From positions 1 to 40,264 of the forward strand of contig JAXDJH010000004.1 of the NCBI GenBank assembly GCA_034663635.1: DNA of 40,264 nucleotides. Reading direction: 5' to 3'. Of this stretch, positions 1 through 7,051 are shown piece after piece. Origin of the DNA: JAXDJH01 sp034663635 (GTDB taxonomy: Bacteria; Actinomycetota; CADDZG01; WHSQ01). Position 1 is the stretch's first letter. Each line of letters starts with the position of its first letter. The notes beneath the pieces are model-generated. The model did no database searches. It saw only the letters and a program-made list of their open reading frames with translations, and was not told the origin of the DNA. Both the position numbers and the translations under genes were made by a program.

Positions 1-3
1 CCG

Positions 4-9
4 TAGGCT
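4..9 (+). promoter_or_regulatory. Putative leaderless -10 element (TAGGCT) of the GNAT gene
   Basis: TAGGCT matches the actinobacterial TANNNT -10 consensus and ends 7 nt before the ATG at 17. No Shine-Dalgarno sequence precedes that ATG, so transcription probably starts at or next to the start codon. The same hexamer stands before miaB at 10972. Inferred from sequence only. Confidence 0.45.
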
Positions 10-16
10 CGGGCGC

Positions 17-559
17 ATGGGACCAACGCTTCAGGGTGAGCACGTTGTGCTCACCCCGAGCGCGCCCGAGGACACAGAAGAGATGTGGGCCGCGACGGAA
101 TCCTCGCTGGCCGAACTGATTCCATACATGGTGTGGGCCGAGGACGCGGCCCCCGAGCACACTCGCGCGTTCATGGAGATGGCCGCCCACAACTGGCGTG
201 ATGGCGTCGCGAACTGGATCTTCACTATTCGGGCAGAGGGATCGGTGGCCGGGACGATCTCCTTGCTCGCTTCCAAGCCGATGTTGAAGGTGGCCGAGGT
301 GGGCTACTGGCTTCGCTCCGATCTAACGGGTCGCGGGTACATGACCGAAGCGGTTCGCGCCATCGTCGAGTGGGGCTTCGACCAGGCGGGGATGGAACGA
401 GTGGAGCTTCGCGCCTCGCCGGCCAACATCGGGAGTATTCGCGTGGCCGAAAAGGTTGGATTCATCAGGGAAGGTCTCCTGCGTGGTTCCGGAGCCGCGG
501 CGGGAGCACGACACGATCACTACATCTATGGATTGCTGAAAGAGGAGTACGAACGATGA
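17..559 (+). CDS. GNAT family N-acetyltransferase (RimJ/RimL type)
   Basis: A 180-residue protein with the single-domain GNAT fold, likely moving an acetyl group from acetyl-CoA to a protein N-terminus or small amine; the substrate cannot be read from sequence. The acetyl-CoA loop is visible as LTGRGYMTEA near residues 103-112. The conserved C-terminal block ASPANIGSIRVAEKVGFIREG near 133-153 is typical of the RimJ/RimL branch (Acetyltransf_3). Length is normal for the family. The ATG at 17 is chosen because it lies just downstream of a TANNNT -10 hexamer and begins the usual first strand (LQGEHVVLTP). Its stop overlaps the next start as ATGA, so it is translationally coupled to the VOC protein. 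Family sure, substrate unknown. Confidence 0.9.
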   Translation: MGPTLQGEHVVLTPSAPEDTEEMWAATESSLAELIPYMVWAEDAAPEHTRAFMEMAAHNWRDGVANWIFTIRAEGSVAGTISLLASKPMLKVAEVGYWLRSDLTGRGYMTEAVRAIVEWGFDQAGMERVELRASPANIGSIRVAEKVGFIREGLLRGSGAAAGARHDHYIYGLLKEEYER

Positions 560-1044
560 GCGACTACAAGGCACCCGATGGGACGTCGATCGGGCACGTC
601 CACCTGAAGGTGTCGGATCTGGATAGGGCCGAGAGCTTCTACCGAGACGTGCTCGGTTTCGAGGTCACCGCCCGCTACGGCACCGAGGCGAGTTTCATGT
701 CGGCCGGTGGGTATCACCACCACATCGGGCTGAACACGTGGCATAGCAAAGGGGCGCCACCGGCGCCGGTGCGGAGCGCGGGCCTTTTCCACCTCGCGAT
801 CCTGTATCCGACACGCAAGGATCTCGCGAACGCCGTGAAGCGAGTCGTCGACCAGGGCTATGCGCTCGACGGGGCCGCGGATCATGACGTCAGTGAGGCG
901 ATATACCTCCACGACCCCGACAACAACGGGATAGAGCTCTACCGAGACAGGGACCGCTCCGAATGGCAGCGCGAGGCCAACGGCGACATCGTGATGCGCT
1001 CCCTGCCGTTGGACATCGACGACCTGCTGGCCCAAGCCGACTGA
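556..1044 (+). CDS. VOC family (glyoxalase/extradiol dioxygenase fold) protein, CatE-like
   Basis: A 162-residue protein carrying one vicinal-oxygen-chelate module. Candidate metal ligands are His in GHVHLKVSD near the start, His in GLFHLAIL in the middle and Glu in NNGIELYRDR near the end, the His/His/Glu set used by glyoxalase I and extradiol dioxygenases. The sequence resembles the N-terminal half of CatE-type catechol 2,3-dioxygenases (about 285 residues), so this is a single-domain relative that probably dimerises. Reaction unknown. The ATG at 556 gives an ATGA overlap with the GNAT gene; an in-frame open stretch upstream is GNAT sequence out of frame. Its TGA abuts the stop of the convergent gene on the other strand, together forming TGATCA. 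Confidence 0.88.
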   Translation: MSDYKAPDGTSIGHVHLKVSDLDRAESFYRDVLGFEVTARYGTEASFMSAGGYHHHIGLNTWHSKGAPPAPVRSAGLFHLAILYPTRKDLANAVKRVVDQGYALDGAADHDVSEAIYLHDPDNNGIELYRDRDRSEWQREANGDIVMRSLPLDIDDLLAQAD

Positions 1045-1632
1045 TCAGCAGGGCTTAGAGGGGCTCCCGGCGTCTGGTGGAGTGAAGGTCGGCTCCGGTG
1101 GTGGCGGGGGAGGCTCTACGTCGGTCGCCGTTGCGATCGCTCCGAGGGCCGCGAGCTTGCGGTTGATGCTCTTCAGGTGGCGGATCGCCTTGTCTTGAGC
1201 GGCGACCAACGACCGCAAGATCACCGTCAGCTCGTTCACGGCCGGGGCCACGCGGTCGGCCGTGTCGTTCAGATCGCTCAGTCTTGCCGACACGCAGCCG
1301 ACCGAGTCTCCGAGGGCCGACAGGTCTCCCTTCAGATCGTCGAGTGCCGTCGCTTGTCGGCCGAGGGCGTCGTTAAGGGCGAAGACTCTCCGAGCCGAGA
1401 CGTCGAGCGCGTCGGAGAGCTCCTTGAAAGCCGCGGCTTGCTGGGTAGTCAGGTTCGCGAGAGTCGGGAGCGGTGCCACCCTGTTCGCCGCTTCGGCCGT
1501 CGTGCCCGGAGCCTCTTCGCTCGCGGCTGCAAGCTCTTTGGAATTCTCGGTCGTGGACTCGAGCGAGCCGAGGAAGCCGGACGTGACGAAGAGAAAGCCG
1601 GCGATGAGTGGTGCGATCAACCAGCGCATCAC
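1045..1632 (-). CDS. Membrane-anchored coiled-coil protein, fifth gene of a five-gene cassette
   Basis: I do not recognise this 195-residue protein. It has a hydrophobic N-terminal segment (about residues 3-22, WLIAPLIAGFLFVTSGFLG) that would act as a signal anchor, then a long Ala/Leu/Asp-rich helical region (about 70-165) with heptad-like spacing. It ends in a proline-rich tail and a terminal Cys. It is last in a run of five minus-strand genes; the start (GTG at 1632, or the adjacent ATG at 1629) overlaps the previous stop by 4 bp. Residues after the anchor should lie outside the membrane. No enzymatic motif is visible. It lacks the paired Cys pattern of thioredoxin-like proteins and any MlaD/Mce block. 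Confidence 0.75.
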   Translation of the reverse strand: MMRWLIAPLIAGFLFVTSGFLGSLESTTENSKELAAASEEAPGTTAEAANRVAPLPTLANLTTQQAAAFKELSDALDVSARRVFALNDALGRQATALDDLKGDLSALGDSVGCVSARLSDLNDTADRVAPAVNELTVILRSLVAAQDKAIRHLKSINRKLAALGAIATATDVEPPPPPPEPTFTPPDAGSPSKPC

Positions 1633-2162
1633 GGCCGACCCCGCAACTTCGAGAAACCGCGCGCTTTTCGATTCAATTCGCGCGACTGTTCGACGACGAC
1701 ATCGAACTTGGCTCCCAGGATCCGAAGAACGCGATCGAGAACCTCCGCCGCCCCGGCCGAAGCCTCGCCCTGAACAGCGGTGTGCTCGGCGATGTCGGTG
1801 ACCGCGACGAGCCGACGTTCGAGGGCGCTGATGATCCGCTCGATGGCTCGTATCCCTGCCTGGACATCCGCCGATCTCGCCGCTCCTCTGCGGGACGACG
1901 CCTCTAGACGGAGCTGCGTCGCAAGCATGCGTTCACTCGTATCGAGTTGGGATCGAACGTTGACCGCGATGGTCGCGAGGGCATCCGTGTCGTCCGCGGC
2001 CGCCTTCGTGTTCTCGGCGGCCTGCCGCGCGTTGTCGGCAGCGCGTCTCGTTGCTTGGGCGATCTCAGCAGGCGAGAGAGGTTTGCCTCCGCCTTGGACT
2101 ATCGCGCCGAGCGAAAGTCCGATCGTTAGGAGTCCGCTCAAGATCTTTAGGGCGGGATTCAC
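1629..2162 (-). CDS. Membrane-anchored helical protein, fourth gene of the cassette
   Basis: A 177-residue protein of unknown function. Residues about 5-22 (ALKILSGLLTIGLSLGAI) form a hydrophobic anchor. The rest is almost entirely alpha-helical by composition, with an Ala-rich stretch (RRAADNARQAAENTKAAADDTDALA) resembling coiled coils of methyl-accepting or Mce-associated proteins, but with no HAMP, signalling hairpin or MlaD block. It ends in a basic stretch (ELNRKARGFSKLRGRP). The GTG start at 2162 overlaps the upstream stop as GTGA. Size, layout and spacing match its four neighbours, so I infer that the products work in one envelope complex. Confidence 0.75.
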   Translation of the reverse strand: MNPALKILSGLLTIGLSLGAIVQGGGKPLSPAEIAQATRRAADNARQAAENTKAAADDTDALATIAVNVRSQLDTSERMLATQLRLEASSRRGAARSADVQAGIRAIERIISALERRLVAVTDIAEHTAVQGEASAGAAEVLDRVLRILGAKFDVVVEQSRELNRKARGFSKLRGRP

Positions 2163-2647
2163 GGTCGCCGTCCTGCGGTCGGGCCCAACTTGTGGTCGAG
2201 CTCCTCCAGTTCTTGCGCGATGAGTCGCGCGAGGCGAGCCGAGAGCCCGAGTCGATCTTGGAGGACGCTCACACGATCGAGCGACGAGTTTGATGCATCC
2301 GCGGCTCCGCCAAGAGCGTTGGCGATCGCCACCAGCGCTTCCCGAGCCGAGGTGGCCGTCTCTGCCGCTTCGGTCTGCCGGCCTTCGAGCGACGCGATCG
2401 AGCCTTCGATCGCTTGAAGCTGGAGCTCGATGTCGCGCCGGATCTCGATCGAGTGCTCGAGCGTATCGAGGATCGCTCGGTAGTCGTCGGGATCGGGCGG
2501 CTCGCTGTCGCTCTCGGGCACGTCGCGGTCTTGAGCTTCCTGCGCGCGCTGAAGATCATGCGCGGCGCTGGATTGAAGCTGCCAGGCACCGGCCATCAGG
2601 ATGACGGCGATGCCCAAGAGCACGGCGACGAGGCGAGGTGGGATCAC
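2159..2647 (-). CDS. Membrane-anchored helical protein, third gene of the cassette
   Basis: A 162-residue protein of unknown function. The N-terminal hydrophobic helix (about 6-24, LVAVLLGIAVILMAGAWQL) is followed by an acidic linker rich in Asp, Glu and Pro (about 37-54). Then come a helical region with regular Leu/Ile spacing (IELQLQAIEGSIASLEGRQ) and a short basic tail. No catalytic or metal-binding pattern is seen. The start is GTG at 2647, overlapping the upstream stop by 4 bp (GTGA). Confidence 0.75.
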   Translation of the reverse strand: MIPPRLVAVLLGIAVILMAGAWQLQSSAAHDLQRAQEAQDRDVPESDSEPPDPDDYRAILDTLEHSIEIRRDIELQLQAIEGSIASLEGRQTEAAETATSAREALVAIANALGGAADASNSSLDRVSVLQDRLGLSARLARLIAQELEELDHKLGPTAGRRP

Positions 2648-3144
2648 GGCCCGCCCCCAGGGAACTGATCGTTGGTCTCACGCAACGCCTTGAGGATGCG
2701 ACCGAGGGCTTTGTTGTTGATGGATGCATAACGTGTTGCCCTCGCCTGATAGGCGGCGATGGTCGCGAGGATGTCGCGCGCAACCCCGCTCTGCTTCCGA
2801 ACGAAGGAAGTGCTTGCGAGTCCTCGTCGCGAAGCATCGGTGATGGCATCGGCGATGCCCTCGGTCGCGGCGAGCAGCCGGGCGATCCTCTTCGTTACGA
2901 CACCGACGGATTCAGCAGTGGCATTCGCCTTTCGAGCCGAGATGATGGCGTCCTCGATAGAGCTGTCGCCGAGCTTCTTCTGTGCTTCCGCGACATCGAG
3001 ACGCGCTTGGTAGAGCCTCTCGGCCCCCTCGTACGCTGAGTGAGCATCCTTGGAGGCTCCCAAAGACGCGGCGAACGCGCCGGCCGACCCGACCGCGAGA
3101 ACCGCGCTCAAGACAACGCCGACCCACGGAAGAGTGCGCTTCAT
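2644..3144 (-). CDS. Membrane-anchored helical protein, second gene of the cassette
   Basis: A 166-residue protein of unknown function. Residues about 7-26 (WVGVVLSAVLAVGSAGAFAA) form the hydrophobic anchor; the Ala-rich end could also be a signal peptidase site, so this member might be secreted. The rest is predicted helical and Ala/Arg-rich, ending NDQFPGGGP. The ATG at 3144 overlaps the previous stop as ATGA. Confidence 0.75.
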   Translation of the reverse strand: MKRTLPWVGVVLSAVLAVGSAGAFAASLGASKDAHSAYEGAERLYQARLDVAEAQKKLGDSSIEDAIISARKANATAESVGVVTKRIARLLAATEGIADAITDASRRGLASTSFVRKQSGVARDILATIAAYQARATRYASINNKALGRILKALRETNDQFPGGGP

Positions 3145-3680
3145 GGCCGGAAATGCTTTCGAGAGTCCTCGGCGAGCCGCGCGCCATAGATCGCTTGCTG
3201 CGCGAAGCGCGCCGACCTCCGGGTCGCGTCCTCGATGTAACCCTGAAGCCGCCTCAGCGCAGCGACCGACCGACCGATCACTTCCTTCTGCCGCTCGCCG
3301 AGCTCGGCGACGCCGGTCGCGGCCTCCTCCGTTTGGGAGAGCGTGGCTTGGGTGCGTTCGAGGGCGCGCAGTTGCTCCTTCAGCACGCCGATCAGCTCCT
3401 GAAGCGACGCGCGCTGGCGCTCCGTCAGGTCATGGATCGAGGAGGTGTCCTCGGAGAGATCGGAACCCTTCTCCAGGTTGGAGGAGATGTCTTCAAGGTT
3501 GTCAATGATCCGCTTCGTCTGGGCCTGGGCATCGTCGCCGGCCTCTCCCGCCGCCTCGAGGTCCTTGAGCGGCTCGGGAGTCCGAAGCGACTTCGCCACG
3601 AAGGAGCCACCCCCGAGGAGTGCCACGATGATGGCGCCGGCGATCAGATGCTTCCTCTTGATATTGCGCAATGCCCGCAT
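3141..3680 (-). CDS. Membrane-anchored coiled-coil protein, first gene of the cassette
   Basis: A 179-residue protein of unknown function that opens the five-gene run. It has a basic N-terminus (MRALRNIKRKH) followed by a hydrophobic helix (about 12-29, LIAGAIIVALLGGGSFVA), so the N-terminus is inside and the rest outside. A long Glu/Gln/Leu-rich coiled coil follows, containing ERQRASLQELIGVLKEQLR. The ATG at 3680 is chosen over the ATG at 3692 because GAGG stands at proper distance before it; the longer upstream reading lacks a ribosome site and overlaps the divergent gene. Only 49 bp separate it from the divergent methyltransferase gene, so both promoters must lie in or near that gap. Confidence 0.75.
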   Translation of the reverse strand: MRALRNIKRKHLIAGAIIVALLGGGSFVAKSLRTPEPLKDLEAAGEAGDDAQAQTKRIIDNLEDISSNLEKGSDLSEDTSSIHDLTERQRASLQELIGVLKEQLRALERTQATLSQTEEAATGVAELGERQKEVIGRSVAALRRLQGYIEDATRRSARFAQQAIYGARLAEDSRKHFRP

Positions 3681-3717
3681 TTCGATCCTCATCTTTCCAG
3701 GAGAGCAAGCGGCCGGA

Positions 3718-3723
3718 TAACGT
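3718..3723 (+). promoter_or_regulatory. Putative leaderless -10 element (TAACGT) of the methyltransferase gene
   Basis: TAACGT fits TANNNT and ends 6 nt before the ATG at 3730, which has no Shine-Dalgarno sequence. Inferred from sequence only. Confidence 0.4.
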
Positions 3724-3729
3724 CGGGCG

Positions 3730-4350
3730 ATGGATGAAACCGAGCGTGTCCGTAGGGCTTGGGACCGCAACGCTGAGAAGTACGACAAGCAGATCGAGTT
3801 CTTCGAGCGCAGGCTATTCGACGGAGGCCGGGCCTGGGCCTGCGGCCGGGCGACGGGCCGCGTTCTCGAGATAGCCATAGGGACCGGTCGCAATCTGTCT
3901 TTCTATGGGCCCGATGTCTCGCTTGTTGGGATCGACATCAGCGACGCAACGCTGGCCCTGGCGCGGTCACGAGCGCAGGAGGTTGACTTCGAGGTCGAGC
4001 TTCAGCGAGGCGACGCCCAGGACCTTCCGTTCGAGGACGAGTCCTTCGACACCGTCCTGTCGACGCTGACCATGTGCAATATCCCCGACTACAGCAGGGC
4101 CCAGAGGGAGGCGATGCGCGTTCTCAAGCCGGGCGGCTCGCTGATCATGATGGAGCACGTTCGCAGTGACAGGGCCTGGGTCAGAGGGGGCCAGTGGCTG
4201 ATGGAACAGATCACCTATCGCGTCGACGGCGACCACCAGTTGCGCGACCCATTGTCGAAAGCGCACAAGAACGGATTCGAGATAGTCGAGTTTGAGAGCT
4301 TGAAGTTGGGCATCGTCCACCGGATCAACGCGAGGAAGCCGAATGTCTGA
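3730..4350 (+). CDS. Class I SAM-dependent methyltransferase (UbiE/COQ5-like)
   Basis: A 206-residue protein with a Rossmann methyltransferase fold. Motif I (VLEIAIGTGRNLSFY, about residues 45-59) binds the SAM methionine part; the acidic end of strand 2 is VGIDIS (about 65-70). Motif II/III is GDAQDLPFEDESFDTVLST (about 97-115), and the post-III motif is RVLKPGGSLIMMEHVRS (about 132-148). The pattern resembles the UbiE group that methylates quinones or lipids, but the substrate cannot be read. It overlaps the next gene by 8 nt (ATGTCTGA), so the two are coupled. It is divergent from the five-gene membrane cassette and could share its regulation. Confidence 0.88.
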   Translation: MDETERVRRAWDRNAEKYDKQIEFFERRLFDGGRAWACGRATGRVLEIAIGTGRNLSFYGPDVSLVGIDISDATLALARSRAQEVDFEVELQRGDAQDLPFEDESFDTVLSTLTMCNIPDYSRAQREAMRVLKPGGSLIMMEHVRSDRAWVRGGQWLMEQITYRVDGDHQLRDPLSKAHKNGFEIVEFESLKLGIVHRINARKPNV

Positions 4351-5083
4351 TCTGTTCGATGACTACGAAGCCGAGCTAGACGCGATCTCGGCCCTCTTCT
4401 CCGGCATCTCCGAGGATCAGTGGGCCTCGCCGTCACTATGCCCGGGATGGAGCTGCAGCGATGTGCTCCTGCATCTCGCGCAGACCGAGAGCGGCGTCGA
4501 GGTCAGCATCCAAGGCGGAGCCGGTCTGCAGATGCCAGTCTCTGGAGCAGCGACGATCGACGAAGCGATGGAGCAGTGGGTTGCGGCCGAGCGCGGGCAG
4601 GCGCCCAGCGAGATCTTGAAGCGATGGGAGGACGCCCGCCGGGCCTCCGTCGCGGCCCTTCGACAGGCGGACCCGGGCCAACTGCTCGCGTGGGCGGCCG
4701 CTCCGTTGAAACCGATGACGCTTGCAACAACGAGGTTGTCGGAGCACTGGATCCACGCGCACGACATCGCGGACCCGCTCGACATCGACTACCCGGATAC
4801 GGACCGGCTTTACAACCTCGCCCGGCTCGCGCACCGAACGATCCCTTACGCGTTCGCCAAGGCCGGTCGGGACGACCCGCCCTCTGTCAGGGCCGAGATC
4901 GCGGCTCCCGGTGGTTCGACTTGGACGTTCGGCGACGAGGGGGCCGACGTGGTCATCACCGGCCCGGCGGGGGAGTTCGTTCGAGTGGCCGCCCGCCGCC
5001 TCACTCCGGCCGAAGCCACGAACCTGAAAGCCACCGGGCCCAAGGGCTCCGACGTCCTAGCCCTGATCCGCACCTACGCCTAA
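4343..5083 (+). CDS. Maleylpyruvate isomerase/mycothiol-dependent DinB-fold family protein
   Basis: A 246-residue protein of the MDMPI_N family (TIGR03083/TIGR03084-like). The N-terminal four-helix DinB-type bundle carries the family hallmarks CPGWSCSDVLLHLAQTE (about residues 33-49) and TRLSEHWIHAHDIADPL (about 132-148). Their His and Glu residues are the expected divalent-metal ligands. The C-terminal part (about 175-245) matches the small beta-rich domain of the longer members. Characterised relatives use mycothiol as thiol cofactor in isomerisation or detoxification, which suggests a mycothiol-making actinobacterium. The start ATG overlaps the methyltransferase end. Exact reaction unknown. 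Confidence 0.85.
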   Translation: MSDLFDDYEAELDAISALFSGISEDQWASPSLCPGWSCSDVLLHLAQTESGVEVSIQGGAGLQMPVSGAATIDEAMEQWVAAERGQAPSEILKRWEDARRASVAALRQADPGQLLAWAAAPLKPMTLATTRLSEHWIHAHDIADPLDIDYPDTDRLYNLARLAHRTIPYAFAKAGRDDPPSVRAEIAAPGGSTWTFGDEGADVVITGPAGEFVRVAARRLTPAEATNLKATGPKGSDVLALIRTYA

Positions 5084-5092
5084 CCCCCTCCG

Positions 5093-5139
5093 TTCTTTTC
5101 CACGCTGCAAGACCTGGGGTCTCGTCTTATGGAAAAGAA
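5093..5139. repeat. Inverted repeat with a nested hairpin between the mycothiol-family gene and recA
   Basis: TTCTTTTCCA (5093-5102) and TGGAAAAGAA (5130-5139) are perfect 10-bp arms. The 27-nt spacer contains a small hairpin GACC-TGG-GGTC (5111-5121). It sits just after the stop of the upstream gene and could end transcription or insulate the recA promoter, though the outer stem is AT-rich and no clear U-run follows. Confidence 0.5.
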
Positions 5140-5195
5140 GGGCCTAGAATGACACCCGGGTAACTACGCCCACGTAAGTCGGAAATCCGCCCTAC

Positions 5196-5209
5196 CGAAC
5201 ATATGTTCG
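5196..5209 (+). promoter_or_regulatory. LexA operator (SOS box) of recA
   Basis: CGAACATATGTTCG is a perfect 14-bp palindrome matching the Gram-positive/actinobacterial SOS consensus CGAAC-N4-GTTCG. It lies 67 bp before the recA GTG and directly upstream of the PafBC-type promoter. The same core recurs four times at lexA in this window. Confidence 0.9.
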
Positions 5210-5213
5210 ATTA

Positions 5214-5236
5214 TTGTCACACCTTGTAACTAGCGT
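5214..5236 (+). promoter_or_regulatory. recA promoter of the RecA-NDp (PafBC-dependent) type
   Basis: TTGTCACAC (5214-5222), exactly 8 nt, then TAGCGT (5231-5236) matches the published mycobacterial RecA-NDp architecture tTGTCRgtg-N8-TAnnnT except that the last three -35-side bases read CAC. That promoter class is LexA-independent and activated by PafBC. It starts 5 bp after the LexA box, suggesting two-way control of recA. Near-identical sites stand before the LysM gene and the integrase gene. Confidence 0.65.
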
Positions 5237-5276
5237 GGCTCCCGACCGAATCACCCCTAGTACGAGGGAGGAACAA

Positions 5277-6371
5277 GTGGCAATCAGGGAACGCAGGGAC
5301 CCAGTAACCGACACGAGCGGTGACACGAAGGGCCGAGACGCAGCGCTCGACTCGGCGATGGCCCAGATCGAGAAAGCGCATGGAAAAGGCGCCATCATGC
5401 GGCTGGGCGACAAGGGCGGAATGAACGTCGAGACGGTTTCGACGGGATCGCTGGCTCTCGACCTCGCCCTCGGCGTCGGCGGCCTTCCCCGAGGCCGCAT
5501 CGTCGAGATATTCGGTCCCGAGGGTTCGGGAAAGACGTCGATCTCACTTCACGTGATCGCGGAGGCCCAGAAGGCCGGCGGGCTCGTCGCGTTCATCGAT
5601 GCCGAGCACGCGCTCGACCCGACCTACGCGAAGGCGATCGGGGTCGACATCGACAATCTTCTCTGCAGCCAACCCGACACCGGCGAGCAAGCGCTCGAGA
5701 TCACCGACACCCTCGTGCGCTCCGGCGCGATGGATGTGATCGTGATCGACTCCGTCGCCGCGTTGGTGCCGAGGGCCGAGATCGAAGGCGAGATGGGCGA
5801 CAGCCACGTCGGACTGCAAGCGCGACTGATGAGCCAAGCGCTGCGCAAGCTGACCGGCAACGTGAGTCGCAGCAAGACGATCCTGATCTTCATAAACCAG
5901 ATACGCGAAAAAATAGGCGTGATGTTCGGGAGCAACGAGACCACCTCCGGTGGGCGGGCCCTCAAGTTCTATTCGTCGGTTCGACTCGACGTTCGCAGGA
6001 TCGATTCGCTGAAGGACGGCGCGGAAGTCGTGGGGTCGCGCGTTCGCGTGAAGGTGCTCAAGAACAAAGTCGCGGTCCCGTTCCGCAACGCGGAGTTCGA
6101 TATCCAGTACGGCTCCGGGATCTCGAAAGAGGGAAGCCTGCTCGACGTCGCGATCGACCACGGCATCGTGCGGAAGTCCGGAGCGTGGTTCATCTACGGT
6201 GACGATCAACTCGGCCAGGGCCGCGAGAACGCGAAGGCGTTCCTTGCCGACAACCCAGACATCGCAGCTGAGATCGAACTCAAGATCAAGGACAAGCTGG
6301 GCTTCTTCGCCACCGACGACGCCGATGACGGCGACGACGTCGTGGTTCCCGACGAAGCCGAAACGGCTTAG
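5277..6371 (+). CDS. recA: Recombinase A
   Basis: A 364-residue RecA: ATP-dependent strand-exchange protein and co-protease for LexA self-cleavage. Walker A is GPEGSGKT (residues 80-87), Walker B is VIVIDSVAAL (about 156-165), the IFINQIREK segment follows L1, and the disordered C-terminus is very acidic (DDADDGDDVVVPDEAE), as usual. The GTG at 5277 is preceded by GAGGGAGGAA, a strong ribosome site; a TTG further upstream would put the start inside the promoter. No intein is present, unlike M. tuberculosis RecA. Control is by the LexA box and PafBC-type promoter upstream; a large palindrome separates it from recX. Confidence 0.98.
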   Translation: MAIRERRDPVTDTSGDTKGRDAALDSAMAQIEKAHGKGAIMRLGDKGGMNVETVSTGSLALDLALGVGGLPRGRIVEIFGPEGSGKTSISLHVIAEAQKAGGLVAFIDAEHALDPTYAKAIGVDIDNLLCSQPDTGEQALEITDTLVRSGAMDVIVIDSVAALVPRAEIEGEMGDSHVGLQARLMSQALRKLTGNVSRSKTILIFINQIREKIGVMFGSNETTSGGRALKFYSSVRLDVRRIDSLKDGAEVVGSRVRVKVLKNKVAVPFRNAEFDIQYGSGISKEGSLLDVAIDHGIVRKSGAWFIYGDDQLGQGRENAKAFLADNPDIAAEIELKIKDKLGFFATDDADDGDDVVVPDEAETA

Positions 6372-6375
6372 CGAG

Positions 6376-6534
6376 GTGCCCCGACCAGCCATGCCCTGCG
6401 GGGTCTGGCGGCGAAAAGCCGGCGCCTCGCGGCGTTCTCGGTCCCGCACGTACGTCAGTACGTGCGCTCCCTGCGGCCTTGCGATGCTTGCTTTTCACTC
6501 GCCAGACGCCCGCCAGCATGACTGGACGGGACAC
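6376..6534. repeat. 159-bp imperfect palindrome between recA and recX
   Basis: The interval folds on itself over its whole length. The centre is GCACGTAC (6446-6453), GTCA, GTACGTGC (6458-6465). Outward, the arms pair again as GTCTGGCG with CGCCAGAC and GAAAAGC with GCTTTTC. The ends pair as GTGCCCCGACCAGCCATG with CATGACTGGACGGGACAC. The right arm covers the likely recX start. It may be a mobile palindromic element or an attenuator that lowers recX relative to recA, as the recA-recX hairpin does in E. coli. Confidence 0.8.
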
Positions 6535-7051
6535 TGAGGTGGCCTCTTCCCCGAGGCTGTTCGCGATCGGAGAGGACTTCGGCGCGCTCCTGAAGGAAGC
6601 GATGGAGCGCGCCGGACGCCTCCTCTCGGTCCGGGCCCGAACGGAGAAAGAGATCCGGGACAAGCTCGTCGAGGGCGATTTCGAGGACGGCGTCATCGAG
6701 GCGACCGTCCTGAGGCTGACCGAGCTCGGTCTCCTCGACGACTCGGAGTTCGCCCGGGAATGGGTCAGAGAGCGGTCGGCCCGTAAGGGCCTGGGCCCCC
6801 GGGCCCTGGAGGCCGAGCTCGCCCTAAAGGGCGTGGCCAAGGACATCGTGATCGAGGCCATCCGCGACGAGATCGGCGACGAGGAGACGAGGGCAGCCGA
6901 GGTTGCCGCCTCCTACGTCCGAAAGGTCGTCCGGTTCCCGCTCGCCGAGCAGGGGGCCAAGCTCACTCAGATGCTGATGCGGCGGGGCTTCTCCTACGAG
7001 GCAGCAGAGCGAGGAACTAAGGCCGTCCTGCCCCCTGACGGCTGGGACTGA
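6518..7051 (+). CDS. recX: Regulatory protein RecX
   Basis: A RecX of about 177 residues, inhibitor of RecA filament growth and activity. It is made of repeated three-helix modules, seen from about residue 34 onward (AGRLLSVRARTEKEIRDKL; VLRLTELGLLDDSEFAREWVRER; GPRALEAELALKGV). It follows recA as usual. The start is uncertain: ATG 6518 has no ribosome site and lies inside the palindrome's right arm. GTG 6539 in the same frame lies just outside it, with GGACGGG 8 nt upstream. An ATG at 6479 would also extend the frame. No usable signal decides among them, and start occlusion by RNA structure is plausible. Confidence 0.9.
   Translation: MTGRDTEVASSPRLFAIGEDFGALLKEAMERAGRLLSVRARTEKEIRDKLVEGDFEDGVIEATVLRLTELGLLDDSEFAREWVRERSARKGLGPRALEAELALKGVAKDIVIEAIRDEIGDEETRAAEVAASYVRKVVRFPLAEQGAKLTQMLMRRGFSYEAAERGTKAVLPPDGWD

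Noticed and set aside
5277..6371. Intein in RecA as in M. tuberculosis
   Set aside because: The frame is of normal length and all RecA motifs are contiguous.
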